Shown here: piece after piece, positions 34,663 through 44,043 of the stretch
How positions within the stretch are numbered: the first letter of the stretch is position 1
How the letters are laid out: each line of letters begins with the position of its first letter
NCBI RefSeq assembly: GCF_013408425.1
Contig: NZ_JACBYV010000001.1
Span: forward strand, 3,906,001 to 3,970,000
Direction of reading: 5' to 3'
Length of the DNA stretch: 64,000 nt
Source of the DNA: Pseudomonas flavescens
Lineage (GTDB): Bacteria; Pseudomonadota; Gammaproteobacteria; Pseudomonadales; Pseudomonadaceae
Translations under genes and position numbers: made by a program
The notes under the pieces: model-generated
Database searches by the model: none
The model's input: the letters and a program-made list of their open reading frames with translations, nothing else
What the model was told of the DNA's origin: nothing

Positions 34663-36693
34663 TCAATCCACCCGGAAACGCCCGGTGTTCTGCGCCAGGC
34701 TTTCACTGCCACGGCGCAGTTGCTCGCTGGCGTTACTGACCATGCGCGCCCCGCCGAGCAGAGCGGTAGCCGCGTGGTCCACCTGCTGGATGTTGTGGCT
34801 GACCTCATCCGCGGTAGCGGCCTGCTGCTCGGCAGCCGTAGCGATCTGCGCCAGACGATCACTGACGCGCTGCACCGACTCGACGATGCCATCGAGATCC
34901 GCGCTCATCGCCAGTACGTTGCCCACATCGCCTTCGGCCTGTTGCATGGCCTGCTCCATTTCGGTGACCGACTGGCCGACCACCTTGTGCAGATCACCCA
35001 CCGTCTGAGCGATTTCCGCCGTGGAATTCTGCGTCCGTTGCGACAATGAACGAACCTCATCGGCGACCACGGCAAAGCCACGCCCCTGCTCACCCGCCCG
35101 CGCCGCCTCGATGGCGGCGTTGAGCGCCAGCAGGTTGGTCTGCTCGGCGATGCCCTTGATCACGTCGACCACCCGAGTGATCTGCTCGGTCTGCTTGCGC
35201 AGTTGCTGCAGGGTCGTGGCGCTGCCCGCCAGACGGCCACTGAGCTCACGCATGCTGGCGCTGGTGCGGGCACTGCGCAGGTTGCTCTGGTTGGCGATCT
35301 CACGGGTCTGACCGGCTTCCTGAGCGGCCTGTTCGCAACTCTGCGCCACACTCTGGGCGGTAGCTGCCATCTGCGTGGCCGCCGTGGCGATCTGGCTCAT
35401 CTGCGCCTGCTGCTGTTCGACCGCTGCCAGGGAGCTGCTGGCCTGGTTGCCGAGGCCCTGAACCGTCTGGTCAAGCTGCTGACCTTCGCGGCCAACGCCC
35501 TGCATGGAGTCGCGCAACTGGGCGACCGCACTATTGAGCGCCGTGGAGATCGCCGCCAGATCGTCGGCGCCGTGTACCTGCATGCGAACCCGCAGATCAC
35601 CGTCGCGCAGACCCTCGGTAGCCTGGATGATGCCGGTGGTGCTGCGGCGGATCGAGGCGTTCAGGCACAGCAGCAGATACAGCGCCAGAATGGTCAGCGC
35701 GGCGAAGATCAGCACGGTTTGCAGCATGTCCTGCCGGGCCTGGTCTCGGTAATCGCCAAGGCTGGCGTTGAACTGTTCGAACACCGCCTGACGCAGCCCC
35801 AGCAGTTGTTCCTGCAACGTCTGCACGTGCTGCACGAACTGAGCAGGCTGCATCACCATGGGGCTGGCCTCGAACATGTCACGATCGACCTCGCCGAGGA
35901 AGCCCTGCAGGCCCTGTTCGGCTTGCGCGAAAGGCTGTTGCAGGCGGACCATGGCGGCTGCCGAGGTGCGCTCCAACGCGGTGCGCGCCTTGGCCATCTG
36001 CGCACCAGATTGTTCCAGCGAGCGGCGCAGGTCACGCACGGCTACCCGGTTCTGCAAGGTGAAATGCTGGGCGACCAGCGACCCGTAGCCCTGACTGGCG
36101 AAACTGCCGAGGTTCTCCGCCAGGCGTGGCAGCGTTAGCGTCAGTTGCTCCATCATCAGATAGGTATCGAGGTACGGATCGAGTATCAGGCCGCTATCGG
36201 TAGCGACCAGCTCACGTAGCACCACCAGGCGCGAGAGGGTGTTCTGGTAACGCTCCAGCGCGTCGAGCAGTGCCATTTTACCCAGCACGGCCAGATCCAA
36301 CTCACCAAGCGATACCCGCAACGCATCGAGCTGGCGCTCGGTTTCGTCGCTAAGAGGAGTCAGTTTCAGTTGCTCGGTGGCTGCAGCCAGCGCCTCGCCG
36401 AGCTTGCTGCTGCGCTCACGCAGCAGGCCTTCGGCAGCCTTTTCGTTGCCCTTCCAGCGGGCCAGCAGAAAGCGCTGCTCGAGCAGCTCCTGCTCCACGG
36501 CACCCAGAGCGTGAACGCCCTGCATACCGTCAAACTCGCGGTTCAGGATCTCGATACGCTCCAGATTGCTGCTCAGCATTACCCAGAGCGCATAGCCCAG
36601 GGGAATGACGAACAACACGAACAGCAACTGGAACTTGCGGGCAAAACTGACGCGTTCCAGCACGCGCACACCCGGCTTGAGCAATCCCCACAT
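34663..36693 (-). CDS. Methyl-accepting chemotaxis protein
   Basis: The 676-residue receptor starts MWGLLKPGVRVLERVSF, with GAGGTGG ahead of the ATG at 36693. One membrane helix (about 22-40), a periplasmic mostly helical domain of about 290 residues (no known Cache motif seen), and a second helix (about 333-355, LIFAALTILALYLLLCL) lead to HAMP (GDLRVRMQVHGADDL). The cytoplasmic signalling tip is IKGIAEQTNLLALNAAIEAARAGEQ in full (split by family alignment), then GRGFAVVADEVRSLSQRT. Methylation helices flank it. The ligand is unknown. No che gene is nearby. Confidence 0.93.
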   Translation of the reverse strand: MWGLLKPGVRVLERVSFARKFQLLFVLFVIPLGYALWVMLSSNLERIEILNREFDGMQGVHALGAVEQELLEQRFLLARWKGNEKAAEGLLRERSSKLGEALAAATEQLKLTPLSDETERQLDALRVSLGELDLAVLGKMALLDALERYQNTLSRLVVLRELVATDSGLILDPYLDTYLMMEQLTLTLPRLAENLGSFASQGYGSLVAQHFTLQNRVAVRDLRRSLEQSGAQMAKARTALERTSAAAMVRLQQPFAQAEQGLQGFLGEVDRDMFEASPMVMQPAQFVQHVQTLQEQLLGLRQAVFEQFNASLGDYRDQARQDMLQTVLIFAALTILALYLLLCLNASIRRSTTGIIQATEGLRDGDLRVRMQVHGADDLAAISTALNSAVAQLRDSMQGVGREGQQLDQTVQGLGNQASSSLAAVEQQQAQMSQIATAATQMAATAQSVAQSCEQAAQEAGQTREIANQSNLRSARTSASMRELSGRLAGSATTLQQLRKQTEQITRVVDVIKGIAEQTNLLALNAAIEAARAGEQGRGFAVVADEVRSLSQRTQNSTAEIAQTVGDLHKVVGQSVTEMEQAMQQAEGDVGNVLAMSADLDGIVESVQRVSDRLAQIATAAEQQAATADEVSHNIQQVDHAATALLGGARMVSNASEQLRRGSESLAQNTGRFRVD

Positions 36694-36799
36694 AACCCAC
36701 CTCGAAACAGGTACCACAGACACACAACGCCGTGGCAATGTGCCATTTCGAGGCAAGAATCACACCGGATAGCCAATATTGGAAGTGCAGACTAGCGAT

Positions 36800-37300
36800 T
36801 CAGCACTTGGGCCGCTCGACGGTATAGCGGCTGGCAGGATCGATGGCAGCGTCCAGCTTGCGAATGGCACTCGCACCGATCAGCAGTGGATAGTCGAAGT
36901 GGCTGCGATCGGTCAGGTTGACCTCGATGGTGCGCCGCTCTTCGCCCAGGCAGATATCCATGTCGACCACGGGCCGCGCGGAGTAGGAAGGCTCATCGGA
37001 ACTGCCCTCTTCTGCGCGATTCTTGATTTCGGTGACGCGCGTCAGGGGCTTCTCGAAGACCTGATCATTGGCATCGTCGATGGCCAGGCGGAAACGCACC
37101 CAGTCTTCGCCATCACGCTGGAACTGCTCGATATCGCGAGCCGACAATGAGGCGGTCATCGCCCCGGTGTCCATCTTGGCCTTGAGAGTCTGGCCGATCT
37201 GCGGCAGCTGGATGTATTCGTAGCGACCGTACAGGGTCGGCTGATTGGCCATTGCCGGCAGAGTAACGACAGCAGCCAGCAGGGCTAGAACGGTTTTCAC
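36800..37300 (-). CDS. Retropepsin-like (RimK-associated zinc-protease family) periplasmic protein
   Basis: The 166-residue protein has a GTG start at 37300 with AAGGA upstream. A signal peptide MKTVLALLAAVVTLPAMANQ is followed by a single aspartic-protease-like motif KAKMDTGAMTASLSA, and later LIGASAIRKLDAAIDPASR. These mark the PF05618 family, often annotated 'ATP-dependent zinc protease'. Proteolytic activity has not been shown for this branch as far as I know. A single gene upstream of a repeat-rich gap. Confidence 0.85.
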   Translation of the reverse strand: MKTVLALLAAVVTLPAMANQPTLYGRYEYIQLPQIGQTLKAKMDTGAMTASLSARDIEQFQRDGEDWVRFRLAIDDANDQVFEKPLTRVTEIKNRAEEGSSDEPSYSARPVVDMDICLGEERRTIEVNLTDRSHFDYPLLIGASAIRKLDAAIDPASRYTVERPKC

Positions 37301-37374
37301 GCCAGAGAGTCCTTATGCTGAATGGAGAGCATTGGGACTTGATCACGAGCGGATGGTTCTAAAAACCTGACAGA

Positions 37375-37587
37375 CAATCATTGTCCAAAACGGTGCCCAA
37401 GGCCCGCGACGAGGCAATAGCGGACTCTCGATCTGGTGGGCTGAAGCCCACCCTACACCCGGGGCAATCATTGTCCGGTGGCGGCGCCGTGGGACCGGAA
37501 CAAGGCGATAGCGGACCTTCGATTTGGTGGGCTGAAGCCCACCCTACAGCTAGATGCGCGGCTGTAGGGTGGGCTTTAGCCCACCAA
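37375..37587. repeat. Direct and inverted palindromic repeats (GGTGGGCTGAAGCCCACC type)
   Basis: Two direct repeats of about 90 bp start at CAATCATTGTCC (37375 and 37465). Each ends with the palindrome GGTGGGCTGAAGCCCACC (37435-37452 and 37526-37543) plus CTACA. A third palindrome GGTGGGCTTTAGCCCACC (37568-37585) is inverted. The second and third form a long stem: 27-base arms 37524-37550 and 37561-37587, one mismatch, 10-base loop. This resembles dispersed palindromic repeat families of Proteobacteria. It lies in the 342-base gap after the ABC transporter and may also terminate transcription. Confidence 0.8.
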
Positions 37588-37642
37588 TTGGCCCCCGACT
37601 ACGAACGGCTGCTTTCGCCTTAAAACGACCCTGCCCGTCGCG

Positions 37643-38377
37643 CTACAGCACCTGACGCAAAAAAGCCTGCGCGCGTGGGTCCTTCGGTTGTGCGAAGAAC
37701 TCTGCGGGCGGTGCGTCTTCCAGCAATTTGCCGTGATCGAAGAACAGCACGCGATCCGCCACTTCACGGGCGAAGCCCATTTCGTGGGTGACGCAGACCA
37801 TGGTCATGCCTTCGACGGCCAGTTGCTTCATCACGTCGAGCACCTCGCCGACCATTTCCGGATCGAGGGCCGAGGTTGGCTCGTCGAACAGCATCACCTT
37901 GGGGTCCATGCACAGGGCCCGGGCGATGGCCACACGTTGCTGCTGACCGCCGGACAGCCGCGACGGAAACTCGCCGGCCTTCTGGCCGATACCCACTTTG
38001 TCCAGCAACGCACGGGCCTTGGCTTCGCGCTCAGCCTTGCCACGCTTGCGTACCACTTTCTGCGCCAGGCAGAGGTTTTCCAGCACGGTCATGTGCGGGA
38101 ACAGGTTGAAGTGCTGGAACACCATGCCGACTTCCCGGCGGTAGGCGTTGATATCGGTTTTCGGGTTGGCCAGGTCGAGGCCGTCGATACTCACCGAACC
38201 GTCGTCGAGCTCCTCCAGGCCGTTCAGGCAGCGCAGGAAAGTCGACTTGCCGGAGCCGGACGGGCCGATCACCACCAGCACTTCACCGCGCGCCACCTGG
38301 GTGGTCACACCGTCGACGGCGCGAACCTGTTGACCGCGGGCGTCGAACACCTTGATCAGATCACGGACTTCAATCAC
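37643..38377 (-). CDS. Polar amino-acid ABC transporter ATP-binding protein
   Basis: The 244-residue GlnQ/HisP-type ATPase has Walker [19 protein letters not shown], the Q-loop [13 protein letters not shown], signature [15 protein letters not shown], Walker [15 protein letters not shown] and switch His in [13 protein letters not shown]. It starts with GTG at 38377, overlapping the permease stop by 8 bases. It is the third gene of substrate-binding protein, permease, ATPase. It powers uptake of a polar amino acid across the inner membrane. Confidence 0.94.
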   Translation of the reverse strand: MIEVRDLIKVFDARGQQVRAVDGVTTQVARGEVLVVIGPSGSGKSTFLRCLNGLEELDDGSVSIDGLDLANPKTDINAYRREVGMVFQHFNLFPHMTVLENLCLAQKVVRKRGKAEREAKARALLDKVGIGQKAGEFPSRLSGGQQQRVAIARALCMDPKVMLFDEPTSALDPEMVGEVLDVMKQLAVEGMTMVCVTHEMGFAREVADRVLFFDHGKLLEDAPPAEFFAQPKDPRAQAFLRQVL

Positions 38378-39332
38378 TTTGCGCGAGCCTCCGTTCCAGG
38401 CGATTGGCGATCTGCGACAACGGCAGGTTGATCACCAGATAGAGTGCGGCCACGCAGAACCAGATCTCGAACGTGGAGAACGAGGTGGTAATGGCTTCAC
38501 GGCCGCTCTTGGTCAATTCGGTGATGGCGATCACCGAGACCAGCGAAGTGTCCTTGACCAGGCTGATGAACTGCCCGGCCAGTGGTGGCAGCACCCGCTT
38601 GAAAGCCTGCGGCAGAATCACGTGACGCATCGATTGCGCCGCGCTCAGCCCGAGAGAGCGTGCAGCCTCGTCCTGGCCGCGAACGATGGACTGCACGCCG
38701 GCACGCACGATCTCGCCCACGTAGGCGCCGGTGAACAGCGCCAGCGCCGCTACCCCGGCGAATTCGCGAGACAGGTTGAGTACCGTGCCGATGAAGAAAT
38801 AGAAGATGAAAATCTGCACCAGCAGCGGCGTTCCGCGTACCAGCTCGACGTAGACCGTCGACAGGTGACGCAGCGTCGGGTTGGCCGAGAGCCGGCACAG
38901 GCCGGTGACCAGCCCGATCAACAGGCCAAACACGCCCGCCGCCACGGATATCCACAGCGTCGTCCAGAGGCCCCAGAGCAAGGGGCCGGCGGCCCAGTGA
39001 CGATTGACGCCGATGACATCGCCCTCGGCGACATCGTCACCTTCACTGAACTGCAGGCTGTCGCTTGCCACGCTCAGTTGCTGCTGCTCACCGCTTTCGC
39101 CAAGCAGCGTGACCAGTGCCTCGTCACCCTGCCTGCTGACGCTCTCGACGCGGCTGTAGTCAGCCGCCCGTTGCGCCTCTTCAGCGTGATAGGCGAAGTA
39201 CTGGGGAACGCGATTCCAGCGCCACTCATAGGAAATCAGCGAGGTGGAATACCATATAAGCACGGCGCCCACGACCAGGATCAGACCGGTCAGCAGGTGC
39301 CAGGGCCACTGGGCTTTCTTCTGTTTAGCCAC
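38370..39332 (-). CDS. Polar amino-acid ABC transporter permease
   Basis: The 320-residue permease has a GTG start ([14 protein letters not shown]). One membrane helix (12-32) is followed by a soluble insert of about 75 residues ([20 protein letters not shown] onward). A typical HisMQ core of about five helices comes next, with the EAA-type loop [29 protein letters not shown]. The insert makes it longer than the usual 220-250 residues. Only one permease gene is present, so the channel is probably a homodimer. Confidence 0.9.
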   Translation of the reverse strand: MAKQKKAQWPWHLLTGLILVVGAVLIWYSTSLISYEWRWNRVPQYFAYHAEEAQRAADYSRVESVSRQGDEALVTLLGESGEQQQLSVASDSLQFSEGDDVAEGDVIGVNRHWAAGPLLWGLWTTLWISVAAGVFGLLIGLVTGLCRLSANPTLRHLSTVYVELVRGTPLLVQIFIFYFFIGTVLNLSREFAGVAALALFTGAYVGEIVRAGVQSIVRGQDEAARSLGLSAAQSMRHVILPQAFKRVLPPLAGQFISLVKDTSLVSVIAITELTKSGREAITTSFSTFEIWFCVAALYLVINLPLSQIANRLERRLAQSD

Positions 39333-39416
39333 GGCGAGTGTCTACCCATTGAGTTGCAAACATGACAGCGCGCGGACAAGCCGCGCGCTGGGTACAGCGG
39401 AGCAGAGCGGTAGGCC

Positions 39417-40208
39417 CTATTCCATATCCTTGAGCCAGTTGGTGCTCTTGAACCACTTGGCATGGATACGATCGTAGGTGCCGTCTTCGCGGATCTGGTG
39501 CAGCCAGTTGTTGATCCAGTTGATGCTGTCGTAGTCACCCTTCTTCAGGCCGAAAGCCAGGGGCTCGAAGGTGAAGGGCTCGTCGAGGAACACCAGCTTG
39601 CCAGCCCCGGCCTTGTTCACCGCGACGACGTTGTACGGCGCGTCGTAGATGAAGGCATCGGCCTTGCCGTTGACCACGTCCATCACCGCTTCCTGCTCGT
39701 TGTCGAAACCGCTGTACTTGGCCTGGGCGATCAGCTTCTTGGCGACCATCTCACCGGTGGTACCGATCTTCGAGGTGATGCGGTAGTCGGCGCTGTTCAG
39801 GTCCTTGTAGCTCTTGACCTTGTCTGCCAGCTCCTTGCGAATCAGCAGGGTCTGACCGACCACGATGAAGGGCTCGGAGAAGTTGATGCGCAGGTTGCGC
39901 TCCTGAGTCAGGGTCATGCCCGAGCCGATCATGTCGAACTTGTCGGTCAGCAGTGCCGGGATGATGCCGTCATAGGAGGTCGACACCAGCTCAAGCTTGA
40001 CGCCCATGGCCTTGGTCATGGCCTTGAGCAGGTCGACTTCGAAGCCGATGATCTCGCCACGCTTGTTGGTCATTTCGAAGGGCATGTAGGTCGGGTCCAT
40101 ACCGACGCGCAGGGTTCCGCGCTTGACCGCGTCATCGATGACGCCAGCCTGGGCGAGGCCGGTGAAGGCGCAGACGGATAACAACAGTGAGGCGACAAGC
40201 TTTTTCAT
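39417..40208 (-). CDS. Periplasmic amino-acid binding protein (SBP family 3)
   Basis: The 263-residue protein starts MKKLVASLLLSVCAFTGLAQA, a clear signal peptide after CAGGAG. Family 3 features are GTLRVGMDPTYMPFEMTNKRGE, the arginine and aspartate-bearing binding loops GMTLTQERNLRINFSEPF, and KIGTTGEMVAKKL. It captures an amino acid and delivers it to the permease encoded 84 bases downstream. The exact ligand cannot be fixed. The 197 bases upstream to dtd hold the operon promoter, not located precisely. Confidence 0.93.
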   Translation of the reverse strand: MKKLVASLLLSVCAFTGLAQAGVIDDAVKRGTLRVGMDPTYMPFEMTNKRGEIIGFEVDLLKAMTKAMGVKLELVSTSYDGIIPALLTDKFDMIGSGMTLTQERNLRINFSEPFIVVGQTLLIRKELADKVKSYKDLNSADYRITSKIGTTGEMVAKKLIAQAKYSGFDNEQEAVMDVVNGKADAFIYDAPYNVVAVNKAGAGKLVFLDEPFTFEPLAFGLKKGDYDSINWINNWLHQIREDGTYDRIHAKWFKSTNWLKDME

Positions 40209-40405
40209 TCTTGCTCCTGAGGGGCAGACAGTCATGAGCGCCCGAATAGCATCACGCACCGTGCTGGTGCAGGTGATAGGCCATGGGCGGAAAGGCGGCG
40301 CGGCATGCTAACCGTGATCGAAGCAGATAGCGAGATATCAACGCCTGATCAGCGACAAACAGTACCAGCCAGAGGCGTACGGGAGAGCAAGAAGCAGGCC
40401 AGGCG

Positions 40406-40843
40406 TCAGGTTTCCAGCAGAAAGGTCACTGGCCCATCGTTGATCAGATGCACCTGCATGTCCGCGCCGAAACGCCCGCTGGCGACCTGAGGATGCTGCG
40501 CGCGGGCCTGCTCGAGCAGATGAGCGAACAGCGCCTCACCCTGGGCAGGTGGCGCGGCGGTGGAAAAGCCCGGGCGCAGTCCGCTGCGGGTATCGGCAGC
40601 CAGGGTGAACTGTGACACCAGCAGCAGACCGCCACCGACATCCTTGAGCGACAGGTTCATCTTGCCCGCCTCGTCGCTGAACACCCGGTAGTTGAGCAAC
40701 TTGTGCAGCAGCTTGGCGCAACTGGCCTCGCTGTCCTGCGGCTCGACGCCAACCAGCACCAGCAGGCCCTGATCGATGGCACCGACGGTGTCTCCGGCGA
40801 CGTCGACCCTGGCGCTGACGACGCGCTGCAGCAGCGCCTTCAC
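40406..40843 (-). CDS. dtd: Dtd, D-aminoacyl-tRNA deacylase
   Basis: The 145-residue protein removes D-amino acids mis-charged onto tRNA. The start is GTG at 40843 ([15 protein letters not shown]), overlapping the pip stop as GTGA. Family motifs are [34 protein letters not shown] (the SQFTL motif) and the cross-subunit Gly-cisPro near [11 protein letters not shown]. Length is standard. It is coupled to pip, as in other Pseudomonas. Confidence 0.96.
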   Translation of the reverse strand: MKALLQRVVSARVDVAGDTVGAIDQGLLVLVGVEPQDSEASCAKLLHKLLNYRVFSDEAGKMNLSLKDVGGGLLLVSQFTLAADTRSGLRPGFSTAAPPAQGEALFAHLLEQARAQHPQVASGRFGADMQVHLINDGPVTFLLET

Positions 40844-41811
40844 GCTTCGTCCGGTGCCAGGTCGAGCAGGCGATGAGCGATTTCGTCGGCGGCGCGCACC
40901 AGTGCATCGGCGATGCCCGGCTCGGCAGCGGCATGGCCTGCCTCGCGGATGATCTGCAGCTCGCTGTTGGGCCACGCCTGGTGCAGCGCCCAGGCGTTGT
41001 CCAGGGGGCAGATCACGTCATAACGGCCATGCACGATGATGCCCGGCAGGTGGGCGATCTTCGGCATGTCGCGCAGCAACTGGTTGGGTTCGAGGAAGGC
41101 ATCGTTGACGAAATAGTGGCATTCGATCCGTGCGATCGACAGCGCACGCAGGCTTTCGGCGAAACGGTCGACCACCTGCGGGTTGGGCCGCAGCGTGGCG
41201 GTGCGCCCTTCCCAGCACGACCAGGCCTTGGCCGCGTGCATCTGCGCGATCTGGTCGGCGCCGGTCAGGCGTTTGTAGAACGCCTGCATGAGGTCGCCCT
41301 GCTCTTCGGCTGGAATCGGCGCCAGGTAATCCTGCCAGTAATCGGGGAACAGCCGGCTGGCGCCCTCCTGGTAGAACCATTTGAACTCTTGCGGCCGGCA
41401 CAGGAAGATGCCCCGCAGGATCAGCGCGTGTACGCGGTCCGGGTGGGTCTGGGCATAGGCCAGCGACAGGGTCGAGCCCCAGGAACCGCCGAACAGCACC
41501 CATTTGTCGATGCCCAGGTGCTCACGGATACGCTCCATGTCGGCCACCAGATCCCAGGTGGTGTTGTTTTCCAGGCTGGCGTGGGGCGTCGAGCGGCCAC
41601 AGCCGCGCTGATCGAAGGTGACGATGCGATACAGGTTGGGATCGAAGTAGCAGCGGCTCGCCGCATCGCAACCGGCGCCAGGGCCGCCATGCACGAACAG
41701 CACCGGCAGACCATCCGCCGAGCCGCTCTCATCGACATAGAGAACGTGCGGGGCGTCTACCGCCAACTCGTGACGGGCGTACGGTTTGATCTCCGGATAC
41801 AGCGTCTGCAT
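40840..41811 (-). CDS. pip: Pip, proline iminopeptidase
   Basis: The 323-residue alpha/beta hydrolase of peptidase family S33 releases N-terminal proline. CAGGAG precedes the ATG at 41811 ([18 protein letters not shown]). Motifs are the oxyanion [23 protein letters not shown], nucleophile elbow [14 protein letters not shown] with catalytic Ser, Asp in [10 protein letters not shown], and His in [13 protein letters not shown]. No signal peptide, so it is cytosolic. It is cotranscribed with dtd. Confidence 0.96.
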   Translation of the reverse strand: MQTLYPEIKPYARHELAVDAPHVLYVDESGSADGLPVLFVHGGPGAGCDAASRCYFDPNLYRIVTFDQRGCGRSTPHASLENNTTWDLVADMERIREHLGIDKWVLFGGSWGSTLSLAYAQTHPDRVHALILRGIFLCRPQEFKWFYQEGASRLFPDYWQDYLAPIPAEEQGDLMQAFYKRLTGADQIAQMHAAKAWSCWEGRTATLRPNPQVVDRFAESLRALSIARIECHYFVNDAFLEPNQLLRDMPKIAHLPGIIVHGRYDVICPLDNAWALHQAWPNSELQIIREAGHAAAEPGIADALVRAADEIAHRLLDLAPDEA

Positions 41812-41913
41812 GGTGCGCTCCTGAGGAAGATTTGAGATAGGCTCGGGCCGCCCGCACGTCGAATGGGCTGTTGCGCTCGTCCGGGCATCATAACCATGAA
41901 AAAGGAATTCAGC

Positions 41914-42345
41914 ATGTCGATCCGGAAATTTGCCCTGCCCCTGCTGTTCGCCATCCTGTTGGCGGGGTGCCGCGAGGACGATGACCCGCAGGCAGCGCTC
42001 GAATCGGCCGTGCAGCAGTTGCAGGACAATCTGCAGGCGAAGAAGACCGCTGCCGTACTCGATCAACTGCACGGCGAGTTTCTCGCCCAGCAGGTCAATG
42101 ATCGCGACTGGGCAAAACGCACCATGACGCTGCTGTTCCTGCGCCATAACAACGTCAAGGTAATCGCCCTGGGCAAGGACAGCCGAGTCGACGCTACCTA
42201 CCGCGACAAGGGCTACACCGACGCGCAGGTGGCACTGACCGGCGCCGAGGGCCTGATTCCCGACAGCGCACGGCATTTCAGCGTGAAGCTCGAATGGTGG
42301 CAGGACGATGGAGAATGGAAGCTGGCACGGCTGGAATGGGATTGA
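41914..42345 (+). CDS. Small lipoprotein of unknown function
   Basis: The 143-residue protein starts at the ATG at 41914 (MSIRKFALPLLFAILLAGC) with AAGGA ahead; an in-frame ATG six codons upstream is less likely. The lipobox LLAGC puts the lipid-modified cysteine at residue 19. Position +2 is Arg, so outer-membrane sorting is expected. The mature domain has a helix (ALESAVQQLQDNLQAKKTAAV) and a beta sheet ending SVKLEWWQDDGEWKLARLEWD. This looks like a small NTF2-like fold. No function is assigned. Confidence 0.82.
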   Translation: MSIRKFALPLLFAILLAGCREDDDPQAALESAVQQLQDNLQAKKTAAVLDQLHGEFLAQQVNDRDWAKRTMTLLFLRHNNVKVIALGKDSRVDATYRDKGYTDAQVALTGAEGLIPDSARHFSVKLEWWQDDGEWKLARLEWD

Positions 42346-42572
42346 GGCGTCGTCGGCATATAAGCCGAGATCGTTTGGAGGGCGAGGCAACGCTCTACAA
42401 CTGCGCGGCCTGACAGGCCAATGCACGGCGCCGCTTCACCCACCCTGCAGTGACGGCGCACGACCGATTGATGCGTCGCGCCGCCGGCGCAGGGTGGGTC
42501 AAGGCGTGATCGATCTGGTGGGATCGCTCGATACACATCGCCGCGGCCCATCCTCTGCGGATGAACGACCTC

Positions 42573-43136
42573 TCAACGTGCCGGTTTGGCACCTTCGCGC
42601 CAGATCAGCTCGTCGGTGTCGTACCCCTGGGCGCGGGCCACCGAAAGGATTTCATCGCGAACTTCATCGGAGATTTTCGGGGTGCGCGAGAGCAGCCACA
42701 GGTACTTGCGGTTCGGATGGCCGACCAGCGCGGTCTGGTACTCGTCATCCAGATCCAGCACCCAATACTCGCCCTTGCTCACGCCCGGCAGCAGACGGCT
42801 GAACCAGTTGTCGAAGGTGACCCAGAGCTTGTCGGTCTTGCCCTCGACCTGAGGTACGGCGCGACCTTCGACCTGCTGCCACTCACCGTCGGCATTGCGG
42901 CAACGGTTGGTCACCGACACGCTGCCATCATCCTGCAGGCCGTAGCGCGCTTCGGACTCCACGCAATTGCGCTGGAAGAACATCGGCAGGCGCGCCACCT
43001 CGTACCAGGTGCCCTGATAACGCTCGAGATCGACCGACTCGACGGTTTTCGGTGGCGCCACGCCAGTGCCGGAATTGGCACAGCCGACCAACAATGCGGC
43101 GCCCAGCGCCAGGCAACTCATCGCAAGCTTGTTCAT
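42573..43136 (-). CDS. blc: Blc, outer-membrane lipocalin
   Basis: The 187-residue protein has a lipoprotein signal MNKLAMSCLALGAALLVGC and lipocalin motif 1 in LERYQGTWYEVARLPMFFQRNC. Disulfide-capable cysteines and the last strand ...KYLWLLSRTPKISDEVRDE match bacterial Blc. The start is the ATG at 43136, which overlaps the previous gene's TGA; the GTG one codon earlier is not needed. Blc binds lysophospholipids and fatty acids at the outer membrane under stress. Confidence 0.95.
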   Translation of the reverse strand: MNKLAMSCLALGAALLVGCANSGTGVAPPKTVESVDLERYQGTWYEVARLPMFFQRNCVESEARYGLQDDGSVSVTNRCRNADGEWQQVEGRAVPQVEGKTDKLWVTFDNWFSRLLPGVSKGEYWVLDLDDEYQTALVGHPNRKYLWLLSRTPKISDEVRDEILSVARAQGYDTDELIWREGAKPAR

Positions 43137-43390
43137 CACTTCAACCCTTTGGCAGAGAACATCATCACCTTGTCACCGGCGTACTGAACGCTGATGAAGC
43201 TCACCTGGTCGCCCCAGGTGCAGCTGGACATGCCGAGCGCGCCGGAACACTCCGTGGCGGTACCGAGCAGGTCTTCGACTTCTGCCTTGGTCATGCCCGA
43301 GTAGAGTTTGGCGTAATTGTCCTGATTGACCTTGCCGCAGGCCGCCAGAACGACGCAGGTCGCCAGCAGCACGAGAGAACGCAAGCGCAT
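43136..43390 (-). CDS. Small SmpA/DUF3862-like lipoprotein
   Basis: The 84-residue protein starts MRLRSLVLLATCVVLAAC with a lipobox cysteine at 18. The mature part (DNYAKLYSGMTKAEVEDLLG) has the GMTxxEVxxLLG helix of BamE/SmpA-like and DUF3862 proteins, followed by a short sheet including SCTWGDQVSFISVQYAGDKV. It overlaps blc by one base and is likely cotranscribed. Function is unknown; similarity to BamE is only in the fold. Confidence 0.85.
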   Translation of the reverse strand: MRLRSLVLLATCVVLAACGKVNQDNYAKLYSGMTKAEVEDLLGTATECSGALGMSSCTWGDQVSFISVQYAGDKVMMFSAKGLK

Positions 43391-43434
43391 GAGGGGTAAC
43401 TCCAGTAGTCCAGTTGTCACATGCCGGTTCGACG

Positions 43435-44040
43435 TCAGAAGCTCGAGCCCGGTTCCAGCAGAAAGCGCAACTCGGCATCGGTACTGCTGCGCCCGAGGGT
43501 TTCGTTGCGATGGGGGAAGCGCCCGAAGCGCTCGATGATGCGCAGATGCCGTTCAGCGTAGTCGAGAAAGCCGGCGAACAGCTCACGCTCGGCGTCCGCT
43601 GCAGACTCGCTCAGTTCGCCGAACAGTTGCATGGCGCGCAGCTGCTGAGGAACGCTTTCGGCATGTTCGAACACCAGGTAGATGAATACCCGCTGGATCG
43701 CCGGCAACTGCCGATCCCAGCCGAGGGTGACGCCTTCTTCGACCAGCGGTTGCGCCAGCGCATCGCCGGCAAAGGCCAGAGGCGTGTCGCGATAGATCAT
43801 GCGTGGCAGCTGGTCGAGCAACAGTACCTTGGCCAGCCAACCGCGAGGATCGGCCGACCACTCCTGCAGCCCGCCAGCGAGCGCCTGTTCGACCAAGGCG
43901 CCAAAGCGCTCACGCGCCTCGGCATCCTGCTCGTCACGCTTGCCGAACCACAGCCCGTTGCGTGCGGCGGCAGCTTCCACAGCCGAAGTGGAAGAGCCGA
44001 ACCACCAGTCCAGCAAGGACTCCCAGGGCTGCATCTGCAT
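43435..44040 (-). CDS. DUF924 family protein
   Basis: The 201-residue soluble protein contains the DUF924 landmarks: WFGSSTSAVEAAAA near the N-terminus, then LLLDQLPRMIYRDTPLAFAGDALA and YLVFEHAESVPQQLRAMQLFGEL, ending FGRFPHRNETLGRSSTDAELRFL. It is an all-helical fold with weak resemblance to TPR proteins. It begins three bases after the fbp stop, so it is probably cotranscribed with fbp. Function is unknown. Confidence 0.9.
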   Translation of the reverse strand: MQMQPWESLLDWWFGSSTSAVEAAAARNGLWFGKRDEQDAEARERFGALVEQALAGGLQEWSADPRGWLAKVLLLDQLPRMIYRDTPLAFAGDALAQPLVEEGVTLGWDRQLPAIQRVFIYLVFEHAESVPQQLRAMQLFGELSESAADAERELFAGFLDYAERHLRIIERFGRFPHRNETLGRSSTDAELRFLLEPGSSF

Positions 44041-44043
44041 CGA

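Noticed and set aside
34140..34666. Minus-strand frames across the DnaA-box repeats with recurring HR-L-H-C-A-like peptides
   Set aside because: The peptide recurrence is explained by the DNA repeats, the frames shift between units, and no ribosome-binding sites are seen.
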